Shown here piece by piece: positions 27,261 to 37,989 of a DNA stretch of 64,000 nucleotides (position 1 is its first letter; every line of letters begins with the position of its first letter). The DNA is taken from contig WBMV01007391.1 of the NCBI GenBank assembly GCA_013396655.1, positions 313,017 through 377,016 on the forward strand, read 5' to 3'. Both the position numbers and the translations under genes were made by a program. Origin of the DNA: Campylorhamphus procurvoides (Eukaryota; Chordata; Aves; Passeriformes; Dendrocolaptidae). Below the pieces are notes generated by a model. It ran no database searches. It was not told the DNA's origin and saw only the letters and a program-made list of their open reading frames with translations.

Positions 27261-27310
27261 AATAATTTCGGAGACAGTTATGGCTTTAGGTAATTACAGC
27301 GCCGCTCTAT
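27180..27310. promoter_or_regulatory. Candidate homeodomain-rich regulatory element
   Basis: An AT-rich core is flanked by CpG-rich sequence. The core contains actttaatgaataatttc and taggtaattacagcg, with ATTA/TAAT cores in both orientations. The sequence is unique. Enhancer function is inference. Confidence 0.25.
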
Positions 27311-28799
27311 GAAAACCAGATTTGGCAGAGAAGCAGTCAAGGCCGAGCCGTGTGCTTCGGCTCTCCCCTGCCAGTCCGTTCCAGACACCCCTCCCCGCCC
27401 TCGCGTTGTCGCCCGACTCTCCGACGTACCCGGCCTCCTGCAACCCCCCCAGCTGCCGGGAACCTCCTTTGGGCAGCGCTGCCAGCAACTCTGTGAAGGC
27501 TGCAGGCTTGTGGGGGAAGGGCCTAATATTATTATTGTTATTATTAATTTTAATCTCTTCCGCCTCCTGTATTTTCTGGCAGGACATTTCATTGTCTTTT
27601 AGGCCGGTTTTAGAAAGTTTCTTTGGGTTTGCATGCGTATTTAGCTTTTTGAGAAGTTCATTATACGCAGCTGTTGCAGCCTATAGCCACGTATGGCATG
27701 CAAATAGGGACCCCTATAGGAGAGTCGACCTCTCTATTCCCCCCACATGTTTGTTCAGTAGAGGGGCCGGCAAAACGACTCTACCGCTATACATTAAAAT
27801 AGAATCATACATTTTTCTCCTGAGTCCTTTGGGCAACGCAAGGGTTTGTTCCTGCTTTAAACAGCCTCCACGGTTAGCAACTGAAAGGCTCCAAGATGCG
27901 GGCACGCTGATTTCCATTGTTTCGCTAACACATTACTGCTGTTTTCAGCAGTTCGCTCCGGGCGGGAGCCGTAACTAGCCCCCAGCCCCGTGGGTTGCAG
28001 ACCCCTGTGCCTCGTCTAGGTAGGCCCACAGGACCCGACCTGTTCCCCACCAGCCTTCGCCGGGCCTTCGCCGGCGGGGTAACAACTTCAGCCTCAGGAC
28101 CGGACACTCCGCGGGGAGAGGTACCCGGGAGACAATCTTAGCCCTGCCGCAGAGCCATCACTAGTCAGAGCTCTCCCATTACGGCCAGCGAAGGGATTTT
28201 GCTGGGAATTTTTTCGGTTAGGGTTTGTTCCACAAGGTTATTTTTCTTTTTATTTTTATAATTTTTTAAAAACTTCACTTACTACGCCCGACTCCCTGAG
28301 TCGGTGGATGTGGTGGGAAACCGAGCTCACAGAATACTGTTTGCACTGATTCAGAAAGGAAATATTTCCTTTTCCTTTCGGGATTACAGACAGACACAGC
28401 AAAGCGTTACGGTATCTTAGAGGGTTTATTTTATTTTCCTGGTACAAAGAAATGGAAGTATTTTTTAATTTATTTTTAGGGTCACGAGGGTTTTGCTTTT
28501 TGGCTTTGGGTTTTTTTCCCNTAATCCTTTAGATAAACATTCTAGCATTATCTTTTTCCTCTGGAGACGAGACCAACTGCTTTCTCATCCACACGCCACC
28601 ACACCCCGCCCCCTGCTCCTTCCTGGTAGTAGCACTGATTGTAATGTACAGCTGAACAAGTGTCAGCCGTCCTAGAGTGCTAACAGCCAGCGGAGGCTCA
28701 AGTTGTAGTTATTCTATTATTACTTTTCTATCTCCTTGTGGGAAAAAAAATAAAGAGTGGTACGAAATATATTAAAAAAATCGTAAAGCAAAAACAATT

Positions 28800-29210
28800 T
28801 TAAAATAAGCGTATCAAACGTGGTCCTGGGTCCCGCTGAGTCAGGGCTTCCACGCTGGCTGTTCAGCGTTACCCTCAGCCAGACTCAGATCTCAATTAGA
28901 GGAGATTCATTAGGATTTAATAGCAGGTGCAAGGGCATCTTCTCGCTACCAGCACTGCCATTTGGGTAGGGAACTGTCTTGTTTTAGAGCAGCCTTCAAC
29001 TCTCGGAGTTTGTAAACCTGACTACCACTTTGGATAGCGGGGCGTCGGTGCGCCTGCGACTGCCTGCACGTAAGCGTTGCGCTTTGTTTGGCTAATTTCT
29101 CCCTGCCAAGACATAAGGTGGAAATCTGCCTGGCTCGATATTTATTTTGGAAGACAGCGCTGTGAGCGAATGCGCCGGGAGGAATCGGGCTGAGATAAAG
29201 CGAGCACTGG
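28800..29210. promoter_or_regulatory. Candidate regulatory element cluster
   Basis: This is a unique block with an AP-1/MAF-like GCTGAGTCAG at about 28835, caattagagg and tcattaggatttaat near 28893-28920, and a CpG-containing segment with gctaatttctc to 29100. The motif density and the sharp boundary with the neighbouring A-rich sequence suggest noncoding constraint, which was not tested. Confidence 0.28.
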
Positions 29211-29229
29211 GCCGGGAGCTGGGGGGCGG

Positions 29230-29580
29230 GCCTCAGTGGGTAGAAGAATAACACCGCCCGCGGAATGCACCGCTTTTGCTTTCTCAAAGTCTCAAGCAGA
29301 CAAATAAACAAACAACCTCGGCCGCTAACTCCAGAAGAGCCGGAGCCTTCGGAGGCTCAAAACTGGGCTGTACCGAGGAGCCCCGAGGCGGGAGTGCCGC
29401 GTCCGGCTGCACCCGCATCCCAGCTGGCGGCCGCGGCCGGGCCGGGGCTTGGAAAGCGTCGCCGTGATTACACCCAAGTGGAGAGCAGGATGGCTCCGAG
29501 CCGTCTGATCTGACGTCAACATGTCTCTAGCTCCTCGCTGCAAGATAGAGGGAGCAGAGCCGGGGGAGGGACGGCTCAAA
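29230..29580. other. CpG-island-like segment with full CRE
   Basis: This is a GC-rich, CpG-dense segment of about 350 bases ending in a palindromic CRE TGACGTCA at 29511-29518. It resembles a small promoter. No transcript can be shown. In mouse a second Hand2-linked lncRNA (Handsdown) lies on the 3' side, but no link to this segment can be made from sequence. Confidence 0.3.
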
Positions 29581-29589
29581 TCATTCCCA

Positions 29590-29950
29590 GATGTCTCTAA
29601 TAGCAGATATAAAGACTTATATAGTGTCTGAGAATAAATTTGTAATCAATGCTCTAAAATTGCATCATCAAAGCAATGGTCTTTCTACAGGAAAAGGGGC
29701 TGGGGGAGGGAAAGCTGTGGAAAAAGTCGACGCACACTATGCTGGTTTGGAAGGTGGAGAGGGAGGCACAGGGAACACCAGAGAGCTGCTGGCCCTGCGC
29801 ATCAGCCAGTTTTGCTAGAATTTATGTGAATATATAATTCAGATAGCAACTCTGCTTTACTGTCCATTGTGACAAGCTGAAACAGCTGAACAGTAATTGG
29901 CCTATTAGAAATAGAAAAGATCAGAGCTGTTTTGAAAAGGCACATATTTC
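29590..29950. promoter_or_regulatory. Candidate AT-rich regulatory element
   Basis: This is a unique AT-rich block with aatagcagatataaag, tgtaatcaatgc, cagatagcaac (GATA-like), aacagctgaacag (E-box CAGCTG), and a nearby ggcctattagaa. The E-box and GATA combination suits a HAND/GATA-responsive element. This is motif-based inference. Confidence 0.28.
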
Positions 29951-30399
29951 ATGGCCCACAGAAAAAAAATCCCAAATTAAAAATATATAAAACATTGATA
30001 AGCCCCTCGTTACAGCAGAGGGGATTATGTCTGTAGGCGTGTGGAATGCATTTCCTTCCCATCGCTACTTGGAGGTTTCTTGTGCATGTATTTGTGAGTC
30101 GCCGGGCGAGTATGTGTGAAAAAGGATTAAGGTTAAGTTTCCAAGTGCAAAAAGAGGATATTTTACTTAGAGGTTTTATTATTAACCTTCTCTCTCCTCC
30201 TCTCTGCTCACCTTTCAAGCTCATGCTGTCTCCACGGCATCCCCTGGTCATGTTTATATCCCTGTATTTCCCTGCGTATGTCCTGGAGCTTGTTCTGGGG
30301 GTGCCTGCAACTTGGCCAGATAGGCCCCATTGCACCTCTTTGACAATACTAGAAAATAAACACTAATTACTGCAATAATCTTTTGACATAGTGAAGAGA

Positions 30400-33270
30400 T
30401 CCTGGGACGATGGGGGGAGAGGGCGGGCTGCTGGTGGTGGTGAAGAAAAACTCTAACTCCCCACAACACAAAGCAAAATGGAAGAAAGAAAGGCCCCATC
30501 ACAGTTTATCTCCCTTGCCTGCAGGAACGCAGGCATGGCATATACATCCGATAACAATGAGGTCCTATAGGGTTCCCGCACGTTGCACGGTGTCCCCCAA
30601 AACTCAGTACTGCCAGTGGCCGATGGTCTGGCCCATTGCTGCTTCCCTGCTTCCCAAAAGCAGGACGAGCTCTAAAAACCTACGCTTCTGTGTGCCCAAA
30701 CCACCAACCTCAGGGCCCGCCGTGGGCTCATGCAGCCGCTAGGGAGGTCCTTGCCTCCTTGCAATAGGGCGACTGCGCTGTTTTGGACATGCAGCCAGGC
30801 CCTCTCCCCGGAGGAACCGGGAGGATGCTCTCTGGGAGGGCAGGGAAGGCGGGACATTACCCGGAGGAGTTTTGTCACTGTTTCTCTTCAAGGGCAAGAA
30901 AACAATTAAAATTGTATGTTCTCTTGAGACCGAGCAGAGGATCTTGCTCCCCCAGCCATGAAACGAGGTGGCAGGCCTAAAACACGAGTCCGTGAACCCG
31001 TCTGCAGGGACGGGGCTTCAGCGACCCGGCTGTTCTCCATCGGTCCCTAGTCCTTCCCTCTCTCTTCCTCCCCGCACCCGCCCAGAAACGTTGCAGAGTG
31101 GGAAAGGCTATCACCTCTCCTCCTACATGCCTTTCACCTGGCTAAAAGACCCCAAAAAATGTTTTGGCCCCAAGGATTTACTGGACAGGTCGACGGGACG
31201 GCAATGCCCCCGGGTACGGACAGGGAGCGGGGAGCAGCACTCCACTGTTATCAGGCCTCGGCTCCGCCGGTGGAGAGCTGAGGCCAGGGCACTGACATCC
31301 CCATCTACCATCAATTTACCTTCTCCTTACCCATTTAGCTTTTAACGTCAAAACCTACATTTTTGTCGGCTCCGGCCTGTCTAGGGCTCTTGTGATTTAG
31401 CTGGGGGAATGGTTGCTCCAGAGAAAATAGCAACATCCTTGTTCGTGGGCAATTAAAAGTAGTCCTTAGTGGATCCAGTGGAGCTCACAGTTCCGATAAA
31501 GCAACATTTCAAAAATGGAAAAATTATGGGGAAATATGGGACCGGCAATTCCGAGATTGCATGTCGGAGCGGTCCGCTGTTCCCCGGCCCCGCCGCGCAT
31601 TCCCCGGGGGAATTGCAGCCTGCTGACTCGATCAAGGGAAGACACAACATCTGCAGAGAGGCTGCCCGGAACGTGCCGCACCGCAGCATTCTCAACCACC
31701 CCTCTCCCCTTTTATTCTTTCCTGTGCCACTAAAAAAGAACTTAAAAAAAGAACAACAAAAAAACCCCAAAACAAACAAACAAAAAAAACCCAAAAAAAC
31801 TGAGCATCGAGCAGGGAGTGCGAGAGAGCAGGGAGTGAGAGAAGCTCCAGTTCATTAGCTGGACACCTAATAGGCAAGGAAAAGCAAACAACGGGGGAGA
31901 TTCTTCTCTCCAAGTGTTATAAACAGAGGCAAGTGTCTGTAAACACAGACCCACGACGGAGGGCACAGCCGGGCTTTCTGACCCGACGGGAGGGAGGGCA
32001 CATCACTTTTGTCCGGTTGTTGTAACCCTGCAACCTCCCCACTGTCAGCAGGGGCGACGAAACGGCGCAGGGGCTCACTTATCTTTTTATGGGCAATTGC
32101 ACATCTACCTACGCTTACGCCGAGTCTCTTCGGAAACCACTTCCACAGGCGCGGCACCAAGGGAAGGCAGGCAGGTATGCAGCCCTGGACCTGGAGAGAG
32201 AGCCAGCTTGGTTTAAGTTGAGACGATTTAAATAAGAGTTTAAATATGCGCCCGAATTTTATTATGGAAAAGGTGGGAAACCTTGCACTTAACCAGGAAC
32301 GATCACATATACCTAGAGCAGCTTCCTTATGTGAAAACCTTTAAATTTTTTCCTTGCCTGCCTGCGATACAGAAGGATGTCACACATTTCCCTGTGCCGA
32401 ATGTCCGCAGCTTGTGGGACTGGGGAGCAGAAAAGCCTTCAGCCTGGCAACGGGACCCTTGCAAGGGAGTCTATAGACAGTGTGAGTGATATAAGGGAAG
32501 AAAGACCCTGTTGGGAAAGCAGTGAATGTACTAAGCACAGGCAGAGCATGGGCTGCTGCAGTTTGCAGTTAGATAAAAAAAGTTTAAAACAACTATACTC
32601 GCTGTGGCATACTGGAAACGTGCAACCCAGGAGAGTTTTAGGAACCACAAAGTCAATATTAAGTTCATCGTAGCTCCTTGTAAATCTTACATATTCCCTA
32701 CAACGCCACCTCCTCCCCCACCTCTACGCCCCCGCAAATCCCTTGCCTTGTTCATTCTTTATTCATTGACGTAAAATTACCTGCTACATAATCACTCCGA
32801 CCAAAGCCCGCCGGCCTCTCGCCTGCCTTCGGCTCCTCTCCGGGAAGCCGCCCCCGCGGTCCGCCCCCGCTCCGGGCCCGCGCCTGGCACCGCCGCCGCC
32901 CGAACTCCGGCGGAAAGAAAACCGCGCATCTCTGCTATTCCTGACCCGCCCGGGGTTTGCACCCTTGTCCGTTTCCCGTTCACAGTAGGTCTCCTGCATG
33001 GAGAACACCACCACAAGGAATTCCTATTCAGCTGAACTGCCGGTTTCTGTTCAACACTCACGGGGCTGCGAGATCCCTCCCTCTATCCCTCCTTTCATTC
33101 AATCACTTGTTTAAAAATAAACTTAGGAGCCACATTTATAATTTAGTTTACTTCCGAATATTTTAAATATTATGAAAAAAAAGCCATAAACAATGCTGTT
33201 ATTCAAAACATTCTGAGGTATAAAACATAAAAAGATTTGGATTTTTTTCTTTTTTTTTTTCCTTGTTTTG
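30400..33270. other. Proximal 3' flank of HAND2, no gene recognised
   Basis: The sequence alternates between GC-rich (30600-31300, 32800-32960) and AT-rich. It contains an A-rich tract at 31732-31799. At 31805-31843 a near-duplicated gagcagggagtg motif occurs. Frames on both strands are unrecognised. Confidence 0.5.
31732..31799 (+). repeat. A-rich low-complexity tract (AAAACCCC/AAAC type)
   Basis: Nearly pure A with interspersed CCCC and AAAC units. Similar short ccccaaaac patches recur near 45731, 49577 and 54023. Confidence 0.9.
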
Positions 33271-33289
33271 TAAAAAACACACACAGTGG

Positions 33290-33837
33290 TTTATTGAGTA
33301 CTTACAACGTTTACACCTTCAATATTAATTAGATTCCACTTTTTCCCTTACGGACGGAAGTGCACATAACCAATAACTGTTGAAAACATCTTCAAATACC
33401 GAACGACCACAACAATATTACAACACTAAATACCGAGTCAATCGAAACATTGGTGCAACTGCTTCTGTTGAAATATAGCTTTATAATCCCATGAATATTT
33501 ATATCCAAAAGGCCAAGTATTAAAGATACACTTCACATACACACTAATGCCAGGGAGGGATTTTTTTTTCCTTTTCTATGGTTCTGTTTTCCCCATGTGT
33601 TTTATACAGAGCAAATAACATTCACGAAACATTTAGAGACATTACCCCTTACCAAGCTGGAGTTTCCTCTTCATATATGGAATGCTTTTTCCCTCTCTTC
33701 AAATATCCACATTTCGGGGGGGATGGGGTTGGGGAGAAATTGCACATAAATAAACCGGACGATTCCAAATACAAAGAGTCCTCAGAGGAGAGCTCACTAC
33801 CGAGACTAAGAGGACGGCTCCTCCAGTCCTGCCGTGC
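33290..33837 (-). other. HAND2: HAND2 3'UTR with poly(A) signal
   Basis: Downstream of the TGA the minus strand has no AATAAA until 33295-33290 (plus-strand tttatt). It is followed by a GT-rich stretch near 33289-33275, a reasonable cleavage context with an end near 33270. The resulting 3'UTR of about 550 bases is AT-rich. It contains one candidate miR-1/206 site at 33678-33684. The UTR extent is inferred from the signal only. Confidence 0.7.
33678..33684 (-). promoter_or_regulatory. Candidate miR-1/miR-206 target site in HAND2 3'UTR
   Basis: The minus strand reads GCATTCCA, so CATTCCA pairs with miR-1 nucleotides 2-7 and has A opposite nucleotide 1 (7mer-A1). Position 8 would be a G:U pair. 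Hand2 is an experimentally established miR-1 target in mouse heart (known literature), which raises the prior for this weak motif. Confidence 0.45.
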
Positions 33838-33936
33838 TCACTGCTTGAGCTCCAAAGCCCAGACATGCTGCGGCCAGCCAGTCCTCCCTTTGGTTTTCTT
33901 ATCGTTGCTGCTAACTGTGCTTTTCAAGATTTCGTT
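33838..33936 (-). other. HAND2: HAND2 exon 2 coding part
   Basis: Read on the minus strand from 33936, this encodes [20 protein letters not shown] followed by [12 protein letters not shown] and TGA (33840-33838). It is preceded by a pyrimidine-rich stretch and CCCAG (AG at 33938-33937). Joining it in phase 0 to exon 1 gives the family C-terminus exactly. The exon is too short to stand out as an open reading frame, so it is listed separately. Confidence 0.97.
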
Positions 33937-35503
33937 CTGGGGAGACAGGAAGCGAGGGTAGAGAGAGAAACAGAAGGGGGAGAGCAGAGAAAAAAAAGGT
34001 TAGATATATTCCTCCCCTTTCTAGGTCGTACCTGCCCTGCCTCGAGATCTAAAAGTACGAGTAGACCTGAGCTGCTGTCGAGGCCTGCGGGCTGCAGGGG
34101 ACATAGTGGGGTCCACTCCACGGGGTCTCGCTGCCGTGGGAGCGGCTCCACGTCGTGTGCGGCCGCCCGTGGTCCCCAGCGGAGGCAGATTGCCGCTCCG
34201 CACCACCCGGCTGCCCTGCCGCGTCTGGAGCACGGGGAAGGCGGCTAGAGGCTGAGCGGCGCCAGCCATCCACGGGAATATTGGGGTTATGATAAGATCC
34301 CCACTAAATCCGATATTTTGCCCGGTACATGCCAGTCTCCCTGACTGTGGGGAGAAGATGGGCACCTGCATGTACGGGGCAAAATATCGGACCCGGGGCC
34401 ACCTGAAATCTCCGGGAATCAAGCACAAGCGAGAGTGCCATAGGGCCTACCCGAAACTGGGCTTGTGCTGCCTAAGCCGATTCTCTCGTTAAAAATCAAA
34501 AAGCCTGAAGTGCCGAGGGCAGGGCACGAAAGCCCGTCTCTACGAATCTCCAATTTGTCGAGAATTTAAAGCCGGGCTGGGCTTAGCAGGTAATTACGCC
34601 TCCAGATTTTTATTTAAAGAGAGCGGAGGCTCCTGAGGGATCATGGTTTGGGAACCGGGACAAGCAGCACCCCGGGAAGTAACCTTCCCGGGAGACCCTA
34701 ATGTTTTCCCCGCGGCTGTTCTCAGCCGCCGGGTCGGATCAGGATGCAGACAGCTGCCCGCGGCTGTGCACTGTCCCGCTTTTGGTCAGCAGGTACGGCC
34801 AGGGAGGGGTGGGACCGACGTGTCCCCCGTGGACATCCTCCGGCCACTCTGCTCAGCCAGGCGCCGAGTGCGCGGGGATGGGGCACCGGCGAACAGCCTC
34901 TTCTCCGCACCTCCCCTTCACCATCCCGCCCCGTCCCATAACACTGACCAGCTCTTTCTTCCTCTTCTCTTCCTTCACGTCTGTCTTCTTGATCTCTGCC
35001 TTGAAAGCTTCCGCCTCTCCGTTCTGGTCGTCCTTCGCCAGCAGGTCCATGAGGTAGGCGATGTAGCTGGTGGCCAGACGGAGGGTTTTGATCTTGGAGA
35101 GCTTAGTGTCGGCAGGCACGTTGGGGATGCACTCCCTCAGCTCCGCGAAGGCGCTGTTGATGCTCTGAGTCCTGCGCCGCTCCTTGCGGTTAGCCGTGCC
35201 CCTGCGTTTCACCGGCCGGGGCCCCCCGAGCCCTGGCGGGCCGTTCCCGGGCGGTACCCCCCCGTAATGGGAGTGGTCCATGCCCGGTGCCCCGTTGGCG
35301 TACTCGGGACTGTAGGACAGAGCCATGCTGTAGTCGGGGGGGGACATCTCCGGGTGGCTGCTGATGAGCCAGCCGTGGAAGTAGGGATTCTCCTCGTGGC
35401 CGCACCGTGTGGCGGCGGCGGCAGCGGCAGCGGCGGCGGCAGCGAAAGGGTAGCCCTCATGGTGCACCACCGGGTGGTGGGGGAAGCCGCCCACTAGACT
35501 CAT
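33838..35503 (-). CDS. HAND2: HAND2, heart and neural crest derivatives expressed 2, bHLH transcription factor (two exons)
   Basis: The coding sequence is join(complement 34949-35503, complement 33838-33936), 185 + 32 codons plus TGA, giving 217 residues, the length of human HAND2. It starts [20 protein letters not shown], followed by an 11-residue alanine run (21-31). The bHLH domain spans about 99-155: a basic region with RKERRRTQS, helix 1 through [11 protein letters not shown], a loop with [10 protein letters not shown], then helix 2 [16 protein letters not shown]. Thr112 and Ser114, the known phosphoregulatory pair of HAND proteins, are present. The C-terminus ends WALELKQ. HAND2 is a nuclear class B bHLH factor that binds E-boxes with E-proteins. 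It acts in heart, limb bud (upstream of SHH), pharyngeal arches, sympathetic and enteric neurons (family knowledge). The ATG at 35503 is chosen because it gives the canonical N-terminus; an in-frame upstream ATG at 35545 would add 14 unrelated residues. No frameshift or missing residue is seen. Confidence 0.98.
33937..34948 (-). other. HAND2: HAND2 intron 1
   Basis: This is a single 1012-base phase-0 intron. The donor is CTG|GTCAGT (GT at 34948-34947), which departs from GTRAGT at the third base. The acceptor is a pyrimidine tract followed by CCCAG at 33937. The intron is GC-rich at its exon 1 end and holds a long perfect-stem hairpin (see 34309-34391). Open frames on either strand inside it have no recognisable content. 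Confidence 0.93.
34309..34391 (-). ncRNA. Intronic hairpin in HAND2, candidate miRNA precursor or structured element
   Basis: The arms 34309-34332 and 34368-34391 are reverse complements over 24 bases with one mismatch (34324 against 34376). The loop region contains a second 6-bp stem, 336-341 with 350-355, closing an 8-base apical loop. The whole unit of about 83 bases has the size of a small pre-miRNA and lies in sense orientation inside the intron. Against a miRNA, pairing stops at once outside 34309/34391, so an 11-bp basal stem exists only if it is part of the 24-bp arm. The internal loop is also asymmetric (3 against 12 bases). The stem is seen directly; the miRNA call is inference. I do not recognise the arm sequence as a named miRNA. 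A DNA palindrome acting as a regulatory site is the main alternative. Confidence 0.35.
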
Positions 35504-35697
35504 CCCCGTTNCGGCTGCGGGGCCGTCAGTGCCGGGCGGGCACACGCATCTCTGCCCAGCCCGCCGCGGGGGTCAGCGCCCCGGCGCTCCTCTGGGGCAT
35601 CCGCGCCGCTGTGCCTGGCGCGGCGGCAGCGTAGGACGACGGCGGCGCTCGGCGAGGCGCGGGGCACTGGCAGGGCTCCCCGGCCCTATCTCCATGT
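35504..35697 (-). other. HAND2: HAND2 5'UTR (predicted)
   Basis: This is the interval between the start codon and a transcription start predicted about 28 bases downstream of the TATA-like box. It is very GC-rich, with one N at 35511. No upstream ATG precedes the start except one in the same frame at 35545, which continues open into HAND2. The 5' boundary is inferred and could differ by tens of bases or more. Confidence 0.5.
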
Positions 35698-35785
35698 ACA
35701 GCTACATGTTTAGGGCCGCTCGGGTTAATATATGTCGTCAGAAGCGGCGGCCGCCAATGGCCGGGGCGGGGGCGGGGCCCGCCGC
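35698..35785 (-). promoter_or_regulatory. HAND2 core promoter: TATA-like, CCAAT and GC boxes
   Basis: The minus strand carries TATATTAA at 35732-35725. Further upstream, the plus strand has CCAAT at 35754-35758 and two overlapping GC boxes (GGGGCGGGG) at 35763-35771 and 35769-35777. The order GC box, CCAAT, TATA, start codon is right for minus-strand transcription. The CCAAT and GC boxes could also serve a divergent plus-strand transcript. Confidence 0.6.
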
Positions 35786-36549
35786 CCTCTGCAATAAAAC
35801 TTTTGATGTTAGCTCTGCTAATTGCCGAGCTTCTCTTTTAGGATTGGCTGCCCCTCCGCATCCCTAATGTAATTAAAACAAGGGGGGAAAAATTATCATG
35901 GAGGCAGAGGTTAATGCAAGTGTTTAGCAGATGCCTTACAGTAAAATCTGCATTAAGAAAAGATATCAAAAAAGAGAAAAACGACCTTCCCCTACAAACT
36001 AATTAAAACTTAAATATCGGATAATCTCAAACCAGGTACAGTATGGATCCAAGAAAGTTCTTGGCAAAAATCTATGTGAGTTTAATAGACTCTGAGGTTG
36101 CTTTGGCAAAGTGCTTTGTGCCGGTCCGGTAGAGGAACAAATAAAACCGGCTTCGGAGAGCGCACTTCATCGATGCCCGGTTGCGACAGGCATGCCCCAG
36201 CAAGGCTCCGACTTATACTTGTATTGATGGTTAATATTCGCAACCAGATCATTAGTTCCCGTGAAGAGCGAGGCGAAGCTACTTTGCCTCGCCTGTCACC
36301 CGACTTGCAACGGGGGTTAGCATGGGCTGGCTCCGGCTGCGTGGCTGCTGACTGACCGAGGGAGAGGAGCTCGGGGTTTGGCCAGTGTTGGTATTTTCTT
36401 CCAGAAAGAATTGCCTCGAGACACTAACAATAAACCTGACTCCGATTCTTTTCCAGCTTGCTGCCTGCGCGTATGCACCTCCACCAGTGTTCACTCGAGT
36501 GATTTACGCGCCTGAAATCGGTTTCATGCTTCTTTAACTGTTATGATCG
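35786..36549 (+). ncRNA. Candidate first exon of divergent lncRNA (HAND2-AS1/Upperhand type)
   Basis: In mammals HAND2 shares a bidirectional promoter with the lncRNA HAND2-AS1/Uph, which starts close upstream on the opposite strand. Here the equivalent plus-strand region begins just beyond the GC boxes. It is CpG-containing unique sequence and has a strong donor motif CG|GTAAGT at 36550. A second possible donor, GTGAGT, lies near 36075. No conserved protein frame is present. The call rests on synteny and the promoter layout; start and end are guesses. Confidence 0.3.
35790..35890. promoter_or_regulatory. AT-rich element next to HAND2 promoter
   Basis: Immediately upstream of the GC boxes the sequence turns abruptly AT-rich. 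It has a Hox/Cdx-like aataaaactt, TGCTAATTGCC (35816-35826) and TGTAATTAAAA (35868-35878). Homeodomain-type ATTA cores on both strands this close to a developmental promoter suggest a proximal control element. Conservation was not tested. Confidence 0.35.
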
Positions 36550-37980
36550 GTAAGTAATCGAGTATTTTTTACAACATGTTCCCAGCTAATTTTCTAGCTT
36601 TTACTAAAAAATACATAAATATTTCACTGCATTCCTGCTTCTGCAATAAGAAAAAAGATCAGCATCTGCAGAAAGCAGGTTTAGTTATTGAAAGGGAGTA
36701 GTTAAATCTTTGTTTAACGGCCAGGCCAGGAGGAAATATCCCGTAGGTGTTTGGGTGCTGTGCTTCGGTAACCTTGAAGACATTACAAAAGAAAAATAGA
36801 TCTCAAGCTGTAGCTCATGGGTAACTAGGACTCGAGGAGAATTGTTGTCATCTTCAAATGGAGCCGAGCATTACTAAGTAACTGCAAAATACCAAATACC
36901 CACCCTTGGTTGTGCTGGCTGACGTCTAGGCTGCTTCGCGTATATTACAATACAATTCTACAGTATAGGCAGTGTGGAAAACTGTGTCAACAGGAGCTGA
37001 GAAGTCATAAATTAAAGAAAGAGAATGATAGAGATGGTGAAGTCTGCGAGAGGAGGCAGCAAGAGCTGCAGGTCCGATTTCTGCTGCAGCTCAATGTCCT
37101 CTCTGGTCCCATTGTAGAGGCGGTGGGGAATATCGCGAGGGGGAAGCTGTGTGTGCTGGGAAGGCGGCGAAAATCAACTCAATGCTCGGGTAGTGGAGGC
37201 AAGCTGAACCCGGGCGGTCTCGGCGCGAAGAGGCGCTGCCGACGGGCTGGCTCTCGGGAATGCCACCGGGACACACGGTGCCCGGGAGCTTTGGCGATGG
37301 CTCTGCGGGCAGGGAATGTCCTGCAGGGATCGGGCAGTCCCTGCAGACGAGGCCGTCCGCCAAGGAGCAGCCTGCTGCCGTACCGGGGATCTGGCTTCAT
37401 CGGGGAAACACCAAAGGCGAAGTGGGGCAGTGGGCCCGCGGTTCGGTGGGTCGGGGAACACAGAGCTGGACCTCGTGAGGGGACGTGCACGGCGCACAGG
37501 CAACGCAGACGTACATTTTATAAGCATATACACATATGCGTGAGCGTCTGGGCGTAAACTGAGTACGAAAGTGAAAAACTAGTCCAGATGTAGAATTGAT
37601 GTATACACACATATATCTTATATGTACACACACATGCTTGTAACCGACTGATGTATATCTGTATCTATATATGCACAAGCACAAGTGTATATATTGTATT
37701 ATCCTAAGGAAATAACGTGTCTGCAGTGCAGATTTTTAAATGTAAGGAAGGACATGGGCAGACCGTGAAGGCATTGCCCTGGAGCAGCAGGGCAGAGTGC
37801 ATCTGCTGCTTGGGATGCAATGTCTGCAGAGTGCAGTCTGAAAACCTATCCAGATTCTGAAGCAGTTTCCCAATTTTATTTTGGTGTGGTATTTTCGTGA
37901 TGCAAAGAAGAAGCGGGCATTGACAAGGCCGGAAAGTGATATTGGCTTGAAAACGGGATTTGTTTCTTTGCACTCTCCCA
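36550..37980. other. Upstream flank of HAND2, no protein gene recognised
   Basis: An AT-rich first half is followed by a CpG-rich block (about 37090-37510) and a degenerate CA/TA microsatellite (37590-37700). A 215-codon plus-strand frame at 36910-37557 spans the CpG block but has no recognisable domain and low-information composition. If the divergent lncRNA exists, its intron or later exons would lie here. Confidence 0.45.
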
Positions 37981-37989
37981 GTTTGTGTA

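Noticed and set aside
34643..35497. 284-codon plus-strand open frame overlapping HAND2 exon 1
   Set aside because: It is the antisense shadow of GC-rich HAND2 coding sequence, which lacks the codons that make reverse-strand stops. The product has no recognisable domain.
36910..37557. 215-codon plus-strand frame upstream of HAND2
   Set aside because: It spans a CpG block with competing frames on the other strand and contains no recognised domain. More likely noncoding.
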